Source: Bog-159 sp035602155 (GTDB lineage: Bacteria > Acidobacteriota > Terriglobia > Bryobacterales > Bryobacteraceae). From it: DNA of 14,891 nt. Below the pieces are notes generated by a model that searched no databases, had not been told where the DNA came from, and was given only the letters and a program-made list of their open reading frames with translations. How positions within the stretch are numbered: position 1 is the stretch's first letter; every line of letters starts with the position of its first letter. Of this stretch, positions 1 through 6,009 are shown one piece after another. The stretch covers positions 1-14,891 of the forward strand of contig DATNMW010000089.1 of NCBI GenBank assembly GCA_035602155.1, read 5' to 3'. The position numbers and the translations under genes were made by a program.

Positions 1-2
1 AC

Positions 3-191
3 GGAACCGAGATCGACGAGATACTGACCTTGCGCATCATGACGCTGACGGAAGCGGAGAAGCTTGAGGTGCGCAACGGCGACGAGCGCGCCCGCCGCAT
101 CCTGGAACGCACGGAGATGCTGCCGGAAGAGCACTTCATGAAGCTGCACGGCGCTTTGCGCGGGCTGCGCCCGGTGGAGGATAGGCAGTGA
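3..191 (+). CDS. 3' end of an unidentified gene at the head of the hydrogenase maturation cluster (partial)
   Basis: An open frame enters from the left edge and ends at TGA 189-191. The visible 62 residues are charged and look helical (LRIMTLTEAEKLEVRNGD, then ML-P-EEHF, then LHGALRGLRP), with no transmembrane segment and no cysteines. The stop overlaps the GTG start of the next gene (GTGA), which points to translational coupling and a shared operon. I do not recognise the family from this tail. By position it should belong to the hydrogenase cluster, as one of the accessory proteins encoded between the structural and hyp genes. That is inference from context only. The start lies outside the window. 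Confidence 0.7.
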   Translation, partial: GTEIDEILTLRIMTLTEAEKLEVRNGDERARRILERTEMLPEEHFMKLHGALRGLRPVEDRQ

Positions 192-487
192 ACCAGTGGG
201 AATGGCAACTGCTCGAAGATAAGACTCCGGTGGAATGCCTTCCAGTGGATGGCGTGGAGCTCCGCGCCGGTTCGCGCGTCCGGCTCCGCCCGCGGAGGGG
301 CGGCGATGTGTTCGATCTGGCGCTGGAGGGCAAGGCCGCCACCATCGAGTGTATCGAGCAGGATTACGAAGGCAATTTTCATTTTGCGGTGGTAGTCGAT
401 GAGGATCCGGGACGGGACATGGGCATGCTGCGCCAACCCGGCCACCGTTTTTTCTTCGACCCGGAAGAAGTGGAGCCGGCGCAATGA
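188..487 (+). CDS. Small hydrogenase-cluster protein of unknown function
   Basis: A 99-residue soluble acidic protein. The GTG start is chosen because GTGA overlaps the previous stop, and its own TGA overlaps the next ATG (ATGA), so it is tightly embedded in the operon. The middle (GSRVRLRPRRGGDVFDLALEGK, then ATIECIEQDYEG) looks like a small beta-barrel. The C-terminal part contains RQPGHRFFFDPEEVEP. The single cysteine in IECIEQD makes metal or Fe-S binding unlikely. From memory, proteins with a G(H)RFFF-P-EVE ending sit next to the endopeptidase gene in high-affinity [NiFe]-hydrogenase clusters. I cannot name a characterised function. A role in assembly or maturation of the hydrogenase is inferred from position. 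Confidence 0.8.
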   Translation: MNQWEWQLLEDKTPVECLPVDGVELRAGSRVRLRPRRGGDVFDLALEGKAATIECIEQDYEGNFHFAVVVDEDPGRDMGMLRQPGHRFFFDPEEVEPAQ

Positions 488-1002
488 GCATGCCGCGCAT
501 ACTGGTCGCCGGCATCGGGAACATCTTCCTGGGTGACGATGCGTTCGGAGTCGAGGTGGTCAGAGGGTTATCGCGCCGCGCGCTGCCGGATTACGTTCGC
601 GTGGTTGACTATGGCATCCGCGGATTGGATCTGGCCTATGCGCTGATGGACGATTATGACCTCGCCATCCTGGTAGACGCTGCGGGCCGGGGTGGAGAGC
701 CAGGCACGCTCTATGTTTTGGAACCTGAGCTAAGTGATGCGGAGGCCGCTGAGACGCGGGCAGTCGCGATGGAGGCGCATGGCTTGAATCCCATGCTGGT
801 GTTGGAGATGGTGCGGGCCATGGGCGGACGGCCCCGGCAGGTGCTGGTCGTAGGGTGCGAGCCGGCCACCCTCGGCGATGAATTCGAGGGAGCCATGGGG
901 CTAAGCCCGGCAGTGGAAGCGGCGGTAGCCGGCGCAATCGCCATCGTCGAATCCCTCATCGCAAGGGTTGCGCAGCACCATGCGGCAAAGTTAGTGGCGT
1001 GA
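484..1002 (+). CDS. [NiFe]-hydrogenase maturation endopeptidase (HyaD/HupD/HybD family)
   Basis: This 172-residue protein has the usual length and layout of the nickel-dependent peptidases that cut the C-terminal tail off the hydrogenase large subunit once the NiFe site is filled. The N-terminus carries the family glycine motif GIGNIFLGDDAFGVEVV (residues 10-26). Of the three nickel ligands known from HybD (Glu16, Asp62, His93), the likely equivalents are Asp19, Asp65 (ILVDAAG) and His99 (AHGLNP). Asp in place of Glu at the first site is common in the family. The ATG overlaps the stop of the preceding gene, and the small membrane-protein gene follows after 24 bases. The protein is specific for one large subunit, so that subunit gene should be just upstream of the window. 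The peptidase family is secure; the hydrogenase group it serves is inferred. Confidence 0.93.
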   Translation: MSMPRILVAGIGNIFLGDDAFGVEVVRGLSRRALPDYVRVVDYGIRGLDLAYALMDDYDLAILVDAAGRGGEPGTLYVLEPELSDAEAAETRAVAMEAHGLNPMLVLEMVRAMGGRPRQVLVVGCEPATLGDEFEGAMGLSPAVEAAVAGAIAIVESLIARVAQHHAAKLVA

Positions 1003-1026
1003 AGAATATTAGAGGAGAAGAATGGT

Positions 1027-1236
1027 ATGGAACATACACACGACCAAAACGGGGCAGAGACCCGGGATACATTGTTTATGCTCTCGGGAGTTGCCCTGGT
1101 CATATTCGGCTCGGGGTTGATTCTGTCCAACCCCATCGTGCGGCGGTTGATGGGGCAGGCCGGATTCAGCGGCCTGAACCTATTGCAAGCCGCCGTCCCG
1201 GACGTGGAGAAGTACATGAAGCTGCGAAACATGTAA
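1027..1236 (+). CDS. 69-residue single-pass membrane protein in the hydrogenase cluster
   Basis: The start is set by a clear ribosome binding site (GAGGAG at 1012-1017, 9 bases before ATG 1027). A competing ATG at 1022 is in the wrong frame. The N-terminal 16 residues are polar and His/Asp/Glu-rich. A hydrophobic segment follows at about residues 17-34 (MLSGVALVIFGSGLIL). The rest is an amphipathic tail ending in VPDVEKYMKLRNM. A small one-helix protein ending in PD-(+)-Y-(+)-(+)-M resembles the short uncharacterised proteins found in actinobacterial and acidobacterial high-affinity hydrogenase clusters (I recall this type as DUF6893, unchecked). A plausible role is tethering or membrane positioning of the hydrogenase; this is inference. 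Confidence 0.78.
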   Translation: MEHTHDQNGAETRDTLFMLSGVALVIFGSGLILSNPIVRRLMGQAGFSGLNLLQAAVPDVEKYMKLRNM

Positions 1237-1240
1237 TGAC

Positions 1241-1822
1241 ATGGCTGGAACAACCGCAACAATCGCCAAGGAGGCCGCCATCGCCGACTATCTGATCGAC
1301 GCCGGCATGAGCCGGTTCACTGTCCGCGGGTCCGCGGGCGGACTGTTGTCCGGACTGGGACATAACCCGGTAGTCGCCGTACCCGACTTCTCGGGAGACG
1401 CGCATTGGGATTCCGAAGAGCCGCAAAAAGCGTCCCTGCGCTTGAGAATCCGGTCAGCTTCTCTTGCCGTAAGGAATGACATCGGCGACAAGGATCGCCG
1501 CGAGATGCAGCGCGTTATGTTAGAGGAAATCCTGGAAGTGGACAAATTTCCCGAGATTGTATTCGAGAGTGGCTCCGTGTCGGCAAACTCTAACGGTCGG
1601 GCGGAGATCGACGGCAATCTGTCGCTCCACGGGGTGACTCGACGCGAGCGGGTAACAGCGCAGTTTTCGGTGACGGGCGATATGCTGCGCGCGTTCGGCG
1701 ATTTTACGATCCGGCAGAGCGACTACCGGATCAAGCTGGCGTCCGTGGCCGGAGGCGCTCTCAAGCTGAAGGACGAGTTGAAGTTCAACTTCGATATTGT
1801 GGCCCGCAAGAAGGCGGCGTAA
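1241..1822 (+). CDS. YceI-family lipocalin-like protein, no signal peptide
   Basis: The 193-residue protein shows the YceI pattern: an early beta strand (FTVRGSAGGLLSGLGHNPVVAVPDFSG, residues 27 on), a central M..EILEVDKFPEIVFES segment, a GNLSLHGVTR strand, and the closing FGDFTIRQSDYRIK stretch. YceI proteins fold as a lipocalin-like barrel, and characterised members bind isoprenoid lipids or amides. Most are exported. This one has no signal peptide from ATG 1241 nor from the alternative Met23, so it should be cytoplasmic. It starts five bases after the membrane-protein stop with no obvious Shine-Dalgarno, so it may depend on translational coupling. hypC follows three bases after its stop. 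Being inside the hydrogenase operon, it may handle a quinone or another small hydrophobic partner; that is hypothesis. Confidence 0.88.
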   Translation: MAGTTATIAKEAAIADYLIDAGMSRFTVRGSAGGLLSGLGHNPVVAVPDFSGDAHWDSEEPQKASLRLRIRSASLAVRNDIGDKDRREMQRVMLEEILEVDKFPEIVFESGSVSANSNGRAEIDGNLSLHGVTRRERVTAQFSVTGDMLRAFGDFTIRQSDYRIKLASVAGGALKLKDELKFNFDIVARKKAA

Positions 1823-1825
1823 ACT

Positions 1826-2140
1826 ATGTGCCTGGCTATCCCCGGAAAAATCGTGGAGCTTCTGCCGGAGCGCGAAAATCTCGCGTTGGTGGAAGTATCC
1901 GGCGTGCGGCGCAAGATCGATGTGGGTCTCCTCGACGACGATCCGGCCAAAGCGGGCGATTGGGTGCTCATTCATGTAGGTTTCGCCATGAGCAAGATCA
2001 GCGAACGGGATGCCGCGGACCAGATGCGGATACTGGCCATGCTGGGAGAGGATGAAGCGGCCATGCAGGAGATTGAAGGCTACGGTCTTGGAGATTCCGA
2101 GCCGCGACCTTCCGAGCCGCGACCGTTAGGAAGCGGTTAG
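1826..2140 (+). CDS. hypC: Hydrogenase maturation chaperone HypC
   Basis: HypC forms the scaffold complex with HypD on which the Fe(CN)2CO group is built, then delivers it to the hydrogenase large-subunit precursor. The diagnostic N-terminus MCLAIPGKIVEL is present, with the essential Cys2, followed by the small beta-barrel (REIDVGLLDDD-like segment, then GDWVLIHVGFAMSKI). At 104 residues it is longer than the usual 75-95. The excess is a C-terminal tail that includes a tandem 15-base repeat encoding SEPRP twice, and it looks unstructured and non-essential. A modest AAGGCGG upstream of ATG 1826 can serve as ribosome binding site. The gene sits 3 bases after the YceI gene and 18 bases before hypD. 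Confidence 0.97.
   Translation: MCLAIPGKIVELLPERENLALVEVSGVRRKIDVGLLDDDPAKAGDWVLIHVGFAMSKISERDAADQMRILAMLGEDEAAMQEIEGYGLGDSEPRPSEPRPLGSG
2095..2136 (+). repeat. Tandem 15-base repeat plus imperfect hairpin at the 3' end of hypC
   Basis: The unit TTCCGAGCCGCGACC occurs twice back to back (2095-2109 and 2110-2124), in frame in hypC. The second copy runs into an imperfect hairpin at 2117-2136: CCGC/GCGG and CC/GG pairs around a GTTA loop, with a GA/AA internal mismatch. This looks like an extragenic-palindrome-type element that has been captured by the 3' end of a coding region, lengthening the protein tail. Whether the unit recurs elsewhere in the genome cannot be seen here. Confidence 0.6.
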
Positions 2141-2158
2141 TGGGATCTGGGATAAACC

Positions 2159-3304
2159 ATGCGATTCGTCGATGAATTCCGCGAACCCGAACTGATCGCC
2201 AAAGCGACCCAGGAGATCCGCCGGCTAACCGACTCCGAGCGCCTTTACCGGCTGATGGAGGTCTGCGGTGGACATACCCATGCCATCTATCGCTTCGGCC
2301 TGAAGGACCTGCTGCCGCCCAACATCGAACTCATTCATGGGCCCGGTTGTCCAGTGTGCGTGCTGCCGATGGGCCGCATCGACGATGGGTTGTCCATGAC
2401 GGACGATCGCGAGGTGATCTTCACCGCATTCGGCGACATGATGCGCGTGCCGGGTACGCACGGCAGTCCCCTCGAATACAAAGCGCGCGGCGCCGACGTT
2501 CGCATTGTGTATTCACCGGCGGATGCGCTGAAGCTGGCCCAGGCCAATCCCGACCGGCACGTGATGTTCTTCGCCATCGGGTTCGAAACCACGGCGCCCT
2601 CTACGGCGCTGACGCTGACGCGGGCGCGCGCGTTAGGCATCCGAAACTTTTCCGTATTCTGCAATCACGTGACCATCATCCCAGCCATCCGCGCGATCCT
2701 GGACTCTCCCGACATGCGCCTCGACGCGTTCATCGGGCCCGGCCACGTGTCCACAGTCATCGGCTGCCGGCCCTACGAGTGGATCGCACGTCACGAGAAC
2801 AAGCCGATCGTGGTCTCCGGGTTTGAGCCGCTCGACATGCTGGAATCCATCGTCATGTTGCTGCGCCAATTAAGAGATGGCCGCGCGGAGGTGGAGAACC
2901 AATACAAGCGCGTGGTTCCTTGGGAAGGGAATCGCGCGGCGCTGAAGGCCATGGCCGAGGTCTTCCAGTTGCGTCCCTACTTCGAGTGGCGCGGGATGGG
3001 CTTCATCTCGCAGTCGGCACTCCGCCTGCGCGACAGCTACGCGGACTTCGACGCCGAACAGCGCTTCCGGATTCCCGGCATACGCGTGACCGATCCGAAG
3101 GCCGCCCAATGCGGCGAGGTCTTAAAGGGCGTATTGAAGCCGGCCCAATGCAAACTCTTCGGCAACGAATGTACGCCGGAGAATCCCGTGGGCGCGCTGA
3201 TGGTTTCCTCGGAAGGCTCGTGTGCGGCATACTACAATTACGAGCATCGCAAGGCGGCGTTGACAGGGTTGACGGCTCTGACGATGCCGGCCCAGGCGAT
3301 CTAA
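2159..3304 (+). CDS. hypD: Hydrogenase maturation Fe-S protein HypD
   Basis: HypD assembles the Fe(CN)2CO moiety together with HypC and HypE, using redox-active thiols and a [4Fe-4S] cluster. The 381-residue length is normal. Visible signatures are VCGGHTHAIYRFG with Cys36, HGPGCPVCVLPMGRID with Cys64 and Cys67, the FAIGFETTAPSTA loop at about 138-150, the FIGPGHVSTVIG segment, and the C-terminal cluster-binding cysteines Cys318 (QCGEVLKG), Cys331, Cys338 (NECTPENPVGA) and Cys355 (SSEGSCAAYY). All functionally important cysteines are kept, so the protein should be active. hypC ends 18 bases upstream and hypE starts 7 bases after its stop, which fits operon transcription. No strong Shine-Dalgarno is seen before the ATG. 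Confidence 0.98.
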   Translation: MRFVDEFREPELIAKATQEIRRLTDSERLYRLMEVCGGHTHAIYRFGLKDLLPPNIELIHGPGCPVCVLPMGRIDDGLSMTDDREVIFTAFGDMMRVPGTHGSPLEYKARGADVRIVYSPADALKLAQANPDRHVMFFAIGFETTAPSTALTLTRARALGIRNFSVFCNHVTIIPAIRAILDSPDMRLDAFIGPGHVSTVIGCRPYEWIARHENKPIVVSGFEPLDMLESIVMLLRQLRDGRAEVENQYKRVVPWEGNRAALKAMAEVFQLRPYFEWRGMGFISQSALRLRDSYADFDAEQRFRIPGIRVTDPKAAQCGEVLKGVLKPAQCKLFGNECTPENPVGALMVSSEGSCAAYYNYEHRKAALTGLTALTMPAQAI

Positions 3305-3311
3305 AGGCGGT

Positions 3312-4367
3312 ATGCCGATGCTGGCGGTTCCCAAAGTCCGATTCCGCGACGCACAGATCGAGATGGCGCATGGAGCCGGCGGCAAGGCCAGCCGCAGACT
3401 GGTCGAAGGGCTGTTTGTGCCCCTGCTGGGCGAGGCGTCCGGCGAGCCGTCGGCCGGACCGCTGGGCGACGCCGCGCATGTGCGGATGAACGGCACGCGC
3501 CTCGCCATTACCACCGACAGTTTTGTCGTGAAACCGTTGCGCTTTCCGGGCGGCTCCATCGGCGAACTGGCAGTCAATGGGACGGTGAACGATTTGGCGG
3601 TGTCGGGCGCGCGGGCCGAAACGCTGGTGGTCACGTATATACTCGAAGCCGGACTGCCGACCGAAGTGCTCGAGCAGGAGGTGCGCGCCATGGCCGCCGC
3701 GGCGCGCAGGGCGGGCGTCGTAATCGCCGGCGGCGACACCAAGGTTGTCGAGCATGGAAAAGCCGACCGCATGTACATCGGCAGTTGCGGGATCGGCCGG
3801 TTCATCGAAGGCGTGGAAGTCTCGCCGCAATCCGTGCGTCCGGGCGATCGGATTATTCTTTCCGGCCCCATCGGAGACCACGGCATCACCATTCTGCTGG
3901 CTCGGGGCGAGTTGGATTTCGAGGCCGAGATTTGTTCGGATACGCGTCCTGTACTTCCGCTGGTGGAGGCGATGGCGGCGGTGGCTGCTCCCGGCATTCG
4001 TTGGATGCGGGATCCCACCCGCGGCGGCGTCGCTACTTCGCTGAATGAGCTGGCGCTCGATTGCGGACTGGGTATCTGCCTGGCCGAGGAACAGATTCCC
4101 ATTCACGACAGCGTGCGCGGCGCCTGTGAGCTGCTCGGGCTGGAGCCCATGCACATCGCCAATGAAGGCCAGTTTCTGGCTGTGGTCGCCCCGGAATTCG
4201 CGGACGCCGCACTGGCAGCTTTACGGGCCGCACCGGGAGGACAGGCGGCGGCGATGATCGGCGAAGTGCGCGCGCAGCCCGCGGGCACGGTGCTGGTCTC
4301 GACTTTGTATGGCGGCACACGCGTGATCGACATGCTGGTGGGCGACCCGCTGCCGCGCATTTGTTAG
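3312..4367 (+). CDS. hypE: Carbamoyl dehydratase HypE
   Basis: HypE receives a carbamoyl group from HypF on its C-terminal cysteine and dehydrates it with ATP to a thiocyanate, the source of the cyanide ligands. The 351-residue protein has the PurM/AIRS-like fold markers: HGAGGK at residues 20-25, ITTDSFVVKPLRFPGGSIG (66-84), VNGTVNDLAVSGA (88-100), an AGGDTKVV segment and DPTRGGVATSLNE. It ends in the diagnostic PRIC, so the catalytic C-terminal cysteine (Cys351) is present. Two starts are possible: ATG 3312 lies only about one base after the AAAGGCGG motif (3303-3310), while ATG 3318 is spaced 7 bases from it and may be the real start (349 aa). It lies 7 bases after hypD. The partner HypF is not in the window. 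Confidence 0.98.
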   Translation: MPMLAVPKVRFRDAQIEMAHGAGGKASRRLVEGLFVPLLGEASGEPSAGPLGDAAHVRMNGTRLAITTDSFVVKPLRFPGGSIGELAVNGTVNDLAVSGARAETLVVTYILEAGLPTEVLEQEVRAMAAAARRAGVVIAGGDTKVVEHGKADRMYIGSCGIGRFIEGVEVSPQSVRPGDRIILSGPIGDHGITILLARGELDFEAEICSDTRPVLPLVEAMAAVAAPGIRWMRDPTRGGVATSLNELALDCGLGICLAEEQIPIHDSVRGACELLGLEPMHIANEGQFLAVVAPEFADAALAALRAAPGGQAAAMIGEVRAQPAGTVLVSTLYGGTRVIDMLVGDPLPRIC

Positions 4368-4398
4368 TTAGTTAGGATGCTGTTCCGATGACCGTCGT

Positions 4399-5577
4399 AT
4401 GATCACCAAGTGCGATCTGGCCAAGCGCGTTGAAGACCAGCTCCTCGAACGCAACCGGCTTTGCGAGGAGTTTTTCGCGGCCGAAGCGCCCCGTCTGGCC
4501 GAAGCCGCGCGGGAGATGGCGGATCGCTTCCTGCGCGGAGGACGTCTGCTGGCATTCGGACGCGGGCCATACGCCACCGATGCGCAGCATGTGTCAGTCG
4601 AATTCGTCCACCCGGTAATCGTTGGAAAGCGGGCGCTGCCGGCCCTGGACCTGTCGATGGCCTTCTCGCCGTGGCTCGATGCCATCCTGTGCGCGGACGA
4701 TATGGCGATGGGTTTCGGGCCCCCGGAAGGCGATCTGGAAGTGTCGTCGGCGCTTCACTTGGCCCGCGCGCGGCAGGCCATGACGTTCGCCCTGCCCGGA
4801 CTCGAAGGCGACTACGCCGTCGCCATGCACACGCCGCATCCTTTCATTCATCAAGAGATTATCGAGATGCTCTACCACGTGCTGTGGGAGACGGTGCATG
4901 TGTTCTTCGAGCACCGCGAGCTGGGGTTGGATACGGGCGATGCCGGCTTCCTATACCCGTTCCTGGGACAACAAAAGCAGCCGACGGACGATGTGCTGGC
5001 CGAAGTTGCCGCATCTATCCGGTTCAAGGTACAGGACGACGCCACTCTGCGCACGAAGGCGGCCGCGGAGCAGGCGGAAGCCATAAGCGCCACCGCCCAG
5101 GCCATGTGGCAATGCGTCCGGAAGGGCGGCAAGCTGATTATGTTTGGCAACGGCGGATCGGCCACCGACGCCAACGATTGGGCGCTCGACTGTGTGTGCC
5201 CTCCCGAAGGCTACCTGCCCATCCCGGCTGTGTCGCTGGCTCTGGAGCCCGCCAATATCACAGCGGTCGCCAATGATGTGGGCACGGACGCGATCTTCCT
5301 GCGGCAGCTTATCGCGCAAGCGCGCCCCGGCGACATGGCCGTGGGGATCTCAACCAGCGGCGGTTCGCGCAACATCGTGATGGCGCTGGAGGAAGCCCGC
5401 AAGCGGAAACTCACCACGGTGGCGCTGCTGGGTTATGACGGTGGCGAGGTGCTGCGCCGGGGGTTGGCGGATTTTCCAATTGTCGTTCGTTCGGATTATA
5501 TTCCCCGCATTCAGGAAGTGCAAGCGTCTGTTTATCACATCGTGCGCGAGGCTCTGGAAGCGATCGGCCGCGAGTAG
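4399..5577 (+). CDS. Tandem SIS-domain protein, GmhA-like (sedoheptulose-7-phosphate isomerase family), in the hydrogenase operon
   Basis: The 392-residue protein contains two SIS modules. Module 1 (about residues 45-175) has GGRLLAFGRGPYATDAQHVSVEF; module 2 (about 240-392) has GGKLIMFGNGGSATDAND, the phosphosugar-binding GISTSGGS and a C-terminal RIQEVQASVYH. In E. coli GmhA the metal ligands are His61, Glu65, Gln172 and His180. By spacing, module 1 keeps all four (His64, Glu68, Gln152, His160) but lacks a clear STS loop. Module 2 keeps Gln372 and His380 and the STS loop but has Asp260 and Asp264 in place of His and Glu. The two halves look complementary, like a fused heterodimer. The gene follows hypE by 31 bases and is the last of the operon. 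The substrate is unknown; a role in lipopolysaccharide heptose synthesis is not supported by neighbours. Confidence 0.87.
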   Translation: MITKCDLAKRVEDQLLERNRLCEEFFAAEAPRLAEAAREMADRFLRGGRLLAFGRGPYATDAQHVSVEFVHPVIVGKRALPALDLSMAFSPWLDAILCADDMAMGFGPPEGDLEVSSALHLARARQAMTFALPGLEGDYAVAMHTPHPFIHQEIIEMLYHVLWETVHVFFEHRELGLDTGDAGFLYPFLGQQKQPTDDVLAEVAASIRFKVQDDATLRTKAAAEQAEAISATAQAMWQCVRKGGKLIMFGNGGSATDANDWALDCVCPPEGYLPIPAVSLALEPANITAVANDVGTDAIFLRQLIAQARPGDMAVGISTSGGSRNIVMALEEARKRKLTTVALLGYDGGEVLRRGLADFPIVVRSDYIPRIQEVQASVYHIVREALEAIGRE

Positions 5578-5587
5578 TTTGTCTTGA

Positions 5588-5665
5588 TTGGGTCGAGTGG
5601 CGGGGATTGCGCCCCGCCACCCTCCCCCATCACCGGATGTGGGGTTTTCCGCATCCGGCGGTTGA
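5588..5665 (-). other. Group II intron domains V and VI (degenerate ribozyme end); the domain VI hairpin may act as terminator
   Basis: On the minus strand, 5665-5630 reads as domain V: a lower stem built from ACCGCCGGA and TCCGGTGAT, a CGC triad, and an upper hairpin capped by AAAA. One lower-stem pair is lost (TGAT where TGGT is expected), which fits decay. Domain VI is the hairpin at 5620-5597 (9-bp perfect stem GTGGCGGGG/CCCCGCCAC with a 6-base loop), followed by the intron 3' end. The same hairpin read on the plus strand lies 20 bases after the SIS stop and could help end transcription of the hydrogenase operon. It lacks the downstream T run of a canonical intrinsic terminator. Confidence 0.7.
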
Positions 5666-5675
5666 AACCTGCGTG

Positions 5676-5935
5676 TTAGTAATCCGCTAGATCCGATGGC
5701 ATGAGAAAGCCATACCGGCGGGGAGTCGCGTTCGAGAGCGCGCTTTGCAGGCTGCCGGTCCCAGCCAGATGCCAGGCTTCCCCCGGGAACTCTGCGCCAC
5801 TTTCAGCATGCGTCCCCGCAATCCCAGGCTACGCAGCCGCCGCTCTCGCCTTTCCGGTTTGTGCCACCTCAGCCAAAAGCATGCCCGGATGTGGCGGCGC
5901 ACCAGGAGTATCCCGTCCATGTCTACCCACCGGCA
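5676..5935 (-). pseudogene. Group II intron reverse transcriptase/maturase, C-terminal fragment, frameshifted
   Basis: In one minus-strand frame the sequence encodes LVRRHIRACFWLRWHKPERRERRLRSLGLRGRMLKVAQSSRG in effect (about 5900 to 5775; written here only to show the pattern R-H-I-R-x-C-F-W-x-R-W-H, then LRSLGLRG, then LKVA-SSRG). It then needs a shift of frame inside the run CGGGGG to continue as EAWHLAGTGSLQSALSNA, TPRRYGFLMPSDLADY and a TAA stop at 5676-5678. That two-frame reading matches the maturase-specific domain of intron-encoded proteins, which typically ends in an LRR-(H/Y)-GF-(L/M)-x-P-S-D-L motif. With no reverse transcriptase domain and a frame break, it cannot be functional. 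Confidence 0.82.
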
Positions 5936-6009
5936 CCCCAGCAGTATAGGGTAATCCGTTTGAGCAGCCTTTTCTATTATGGCTCAGAGCCTCTATTATT
6001 AAGACCGCC

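Larger units (their letters stand above)
5587..5950 (-). mobile_element. Remnant of a bacterial group II intron (3' end only)
   Basis: Read on the minus strand, this stretch holds in order the C-terminal maturase segment of an intron-encoded reverse transcriptase, its stop codon (5676-5678), a degenerate domain V, and a domain VI hairpin followed by CGACCCAAT, which corresponds to the usual intron 3' terminus (about 5587). The reverse transcriptase domain, the rest of the protein and the ribozyme 5' half are missing. Homology fades at about 5925-5950. The remnant is oriented against the hydrogenase operon and ends about ten bases after the SIS stop codon. A mobile intron truncated at its 5' end, through incomplete reverse transcription or later deletion, explains the layout. 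Confidence 0.8.

Noticed and set aside
3003..4154. Long minus-strand open frame (383 codons) opposite hypD/hypE
   Set aside because: It runs antisense to two genes with unmistakable motifs and encodes arginine/alanine/proline-rich sequence typical of a shadow frame in GC-rich DNA.
5597..5620. Stand-alone intrinsic terminator of the hydrogenase operon
   Set aside because: The strong hairpin lacks a T run and is better explained as domain VI of the intron remnant. A secondary role as terminator remains possible.
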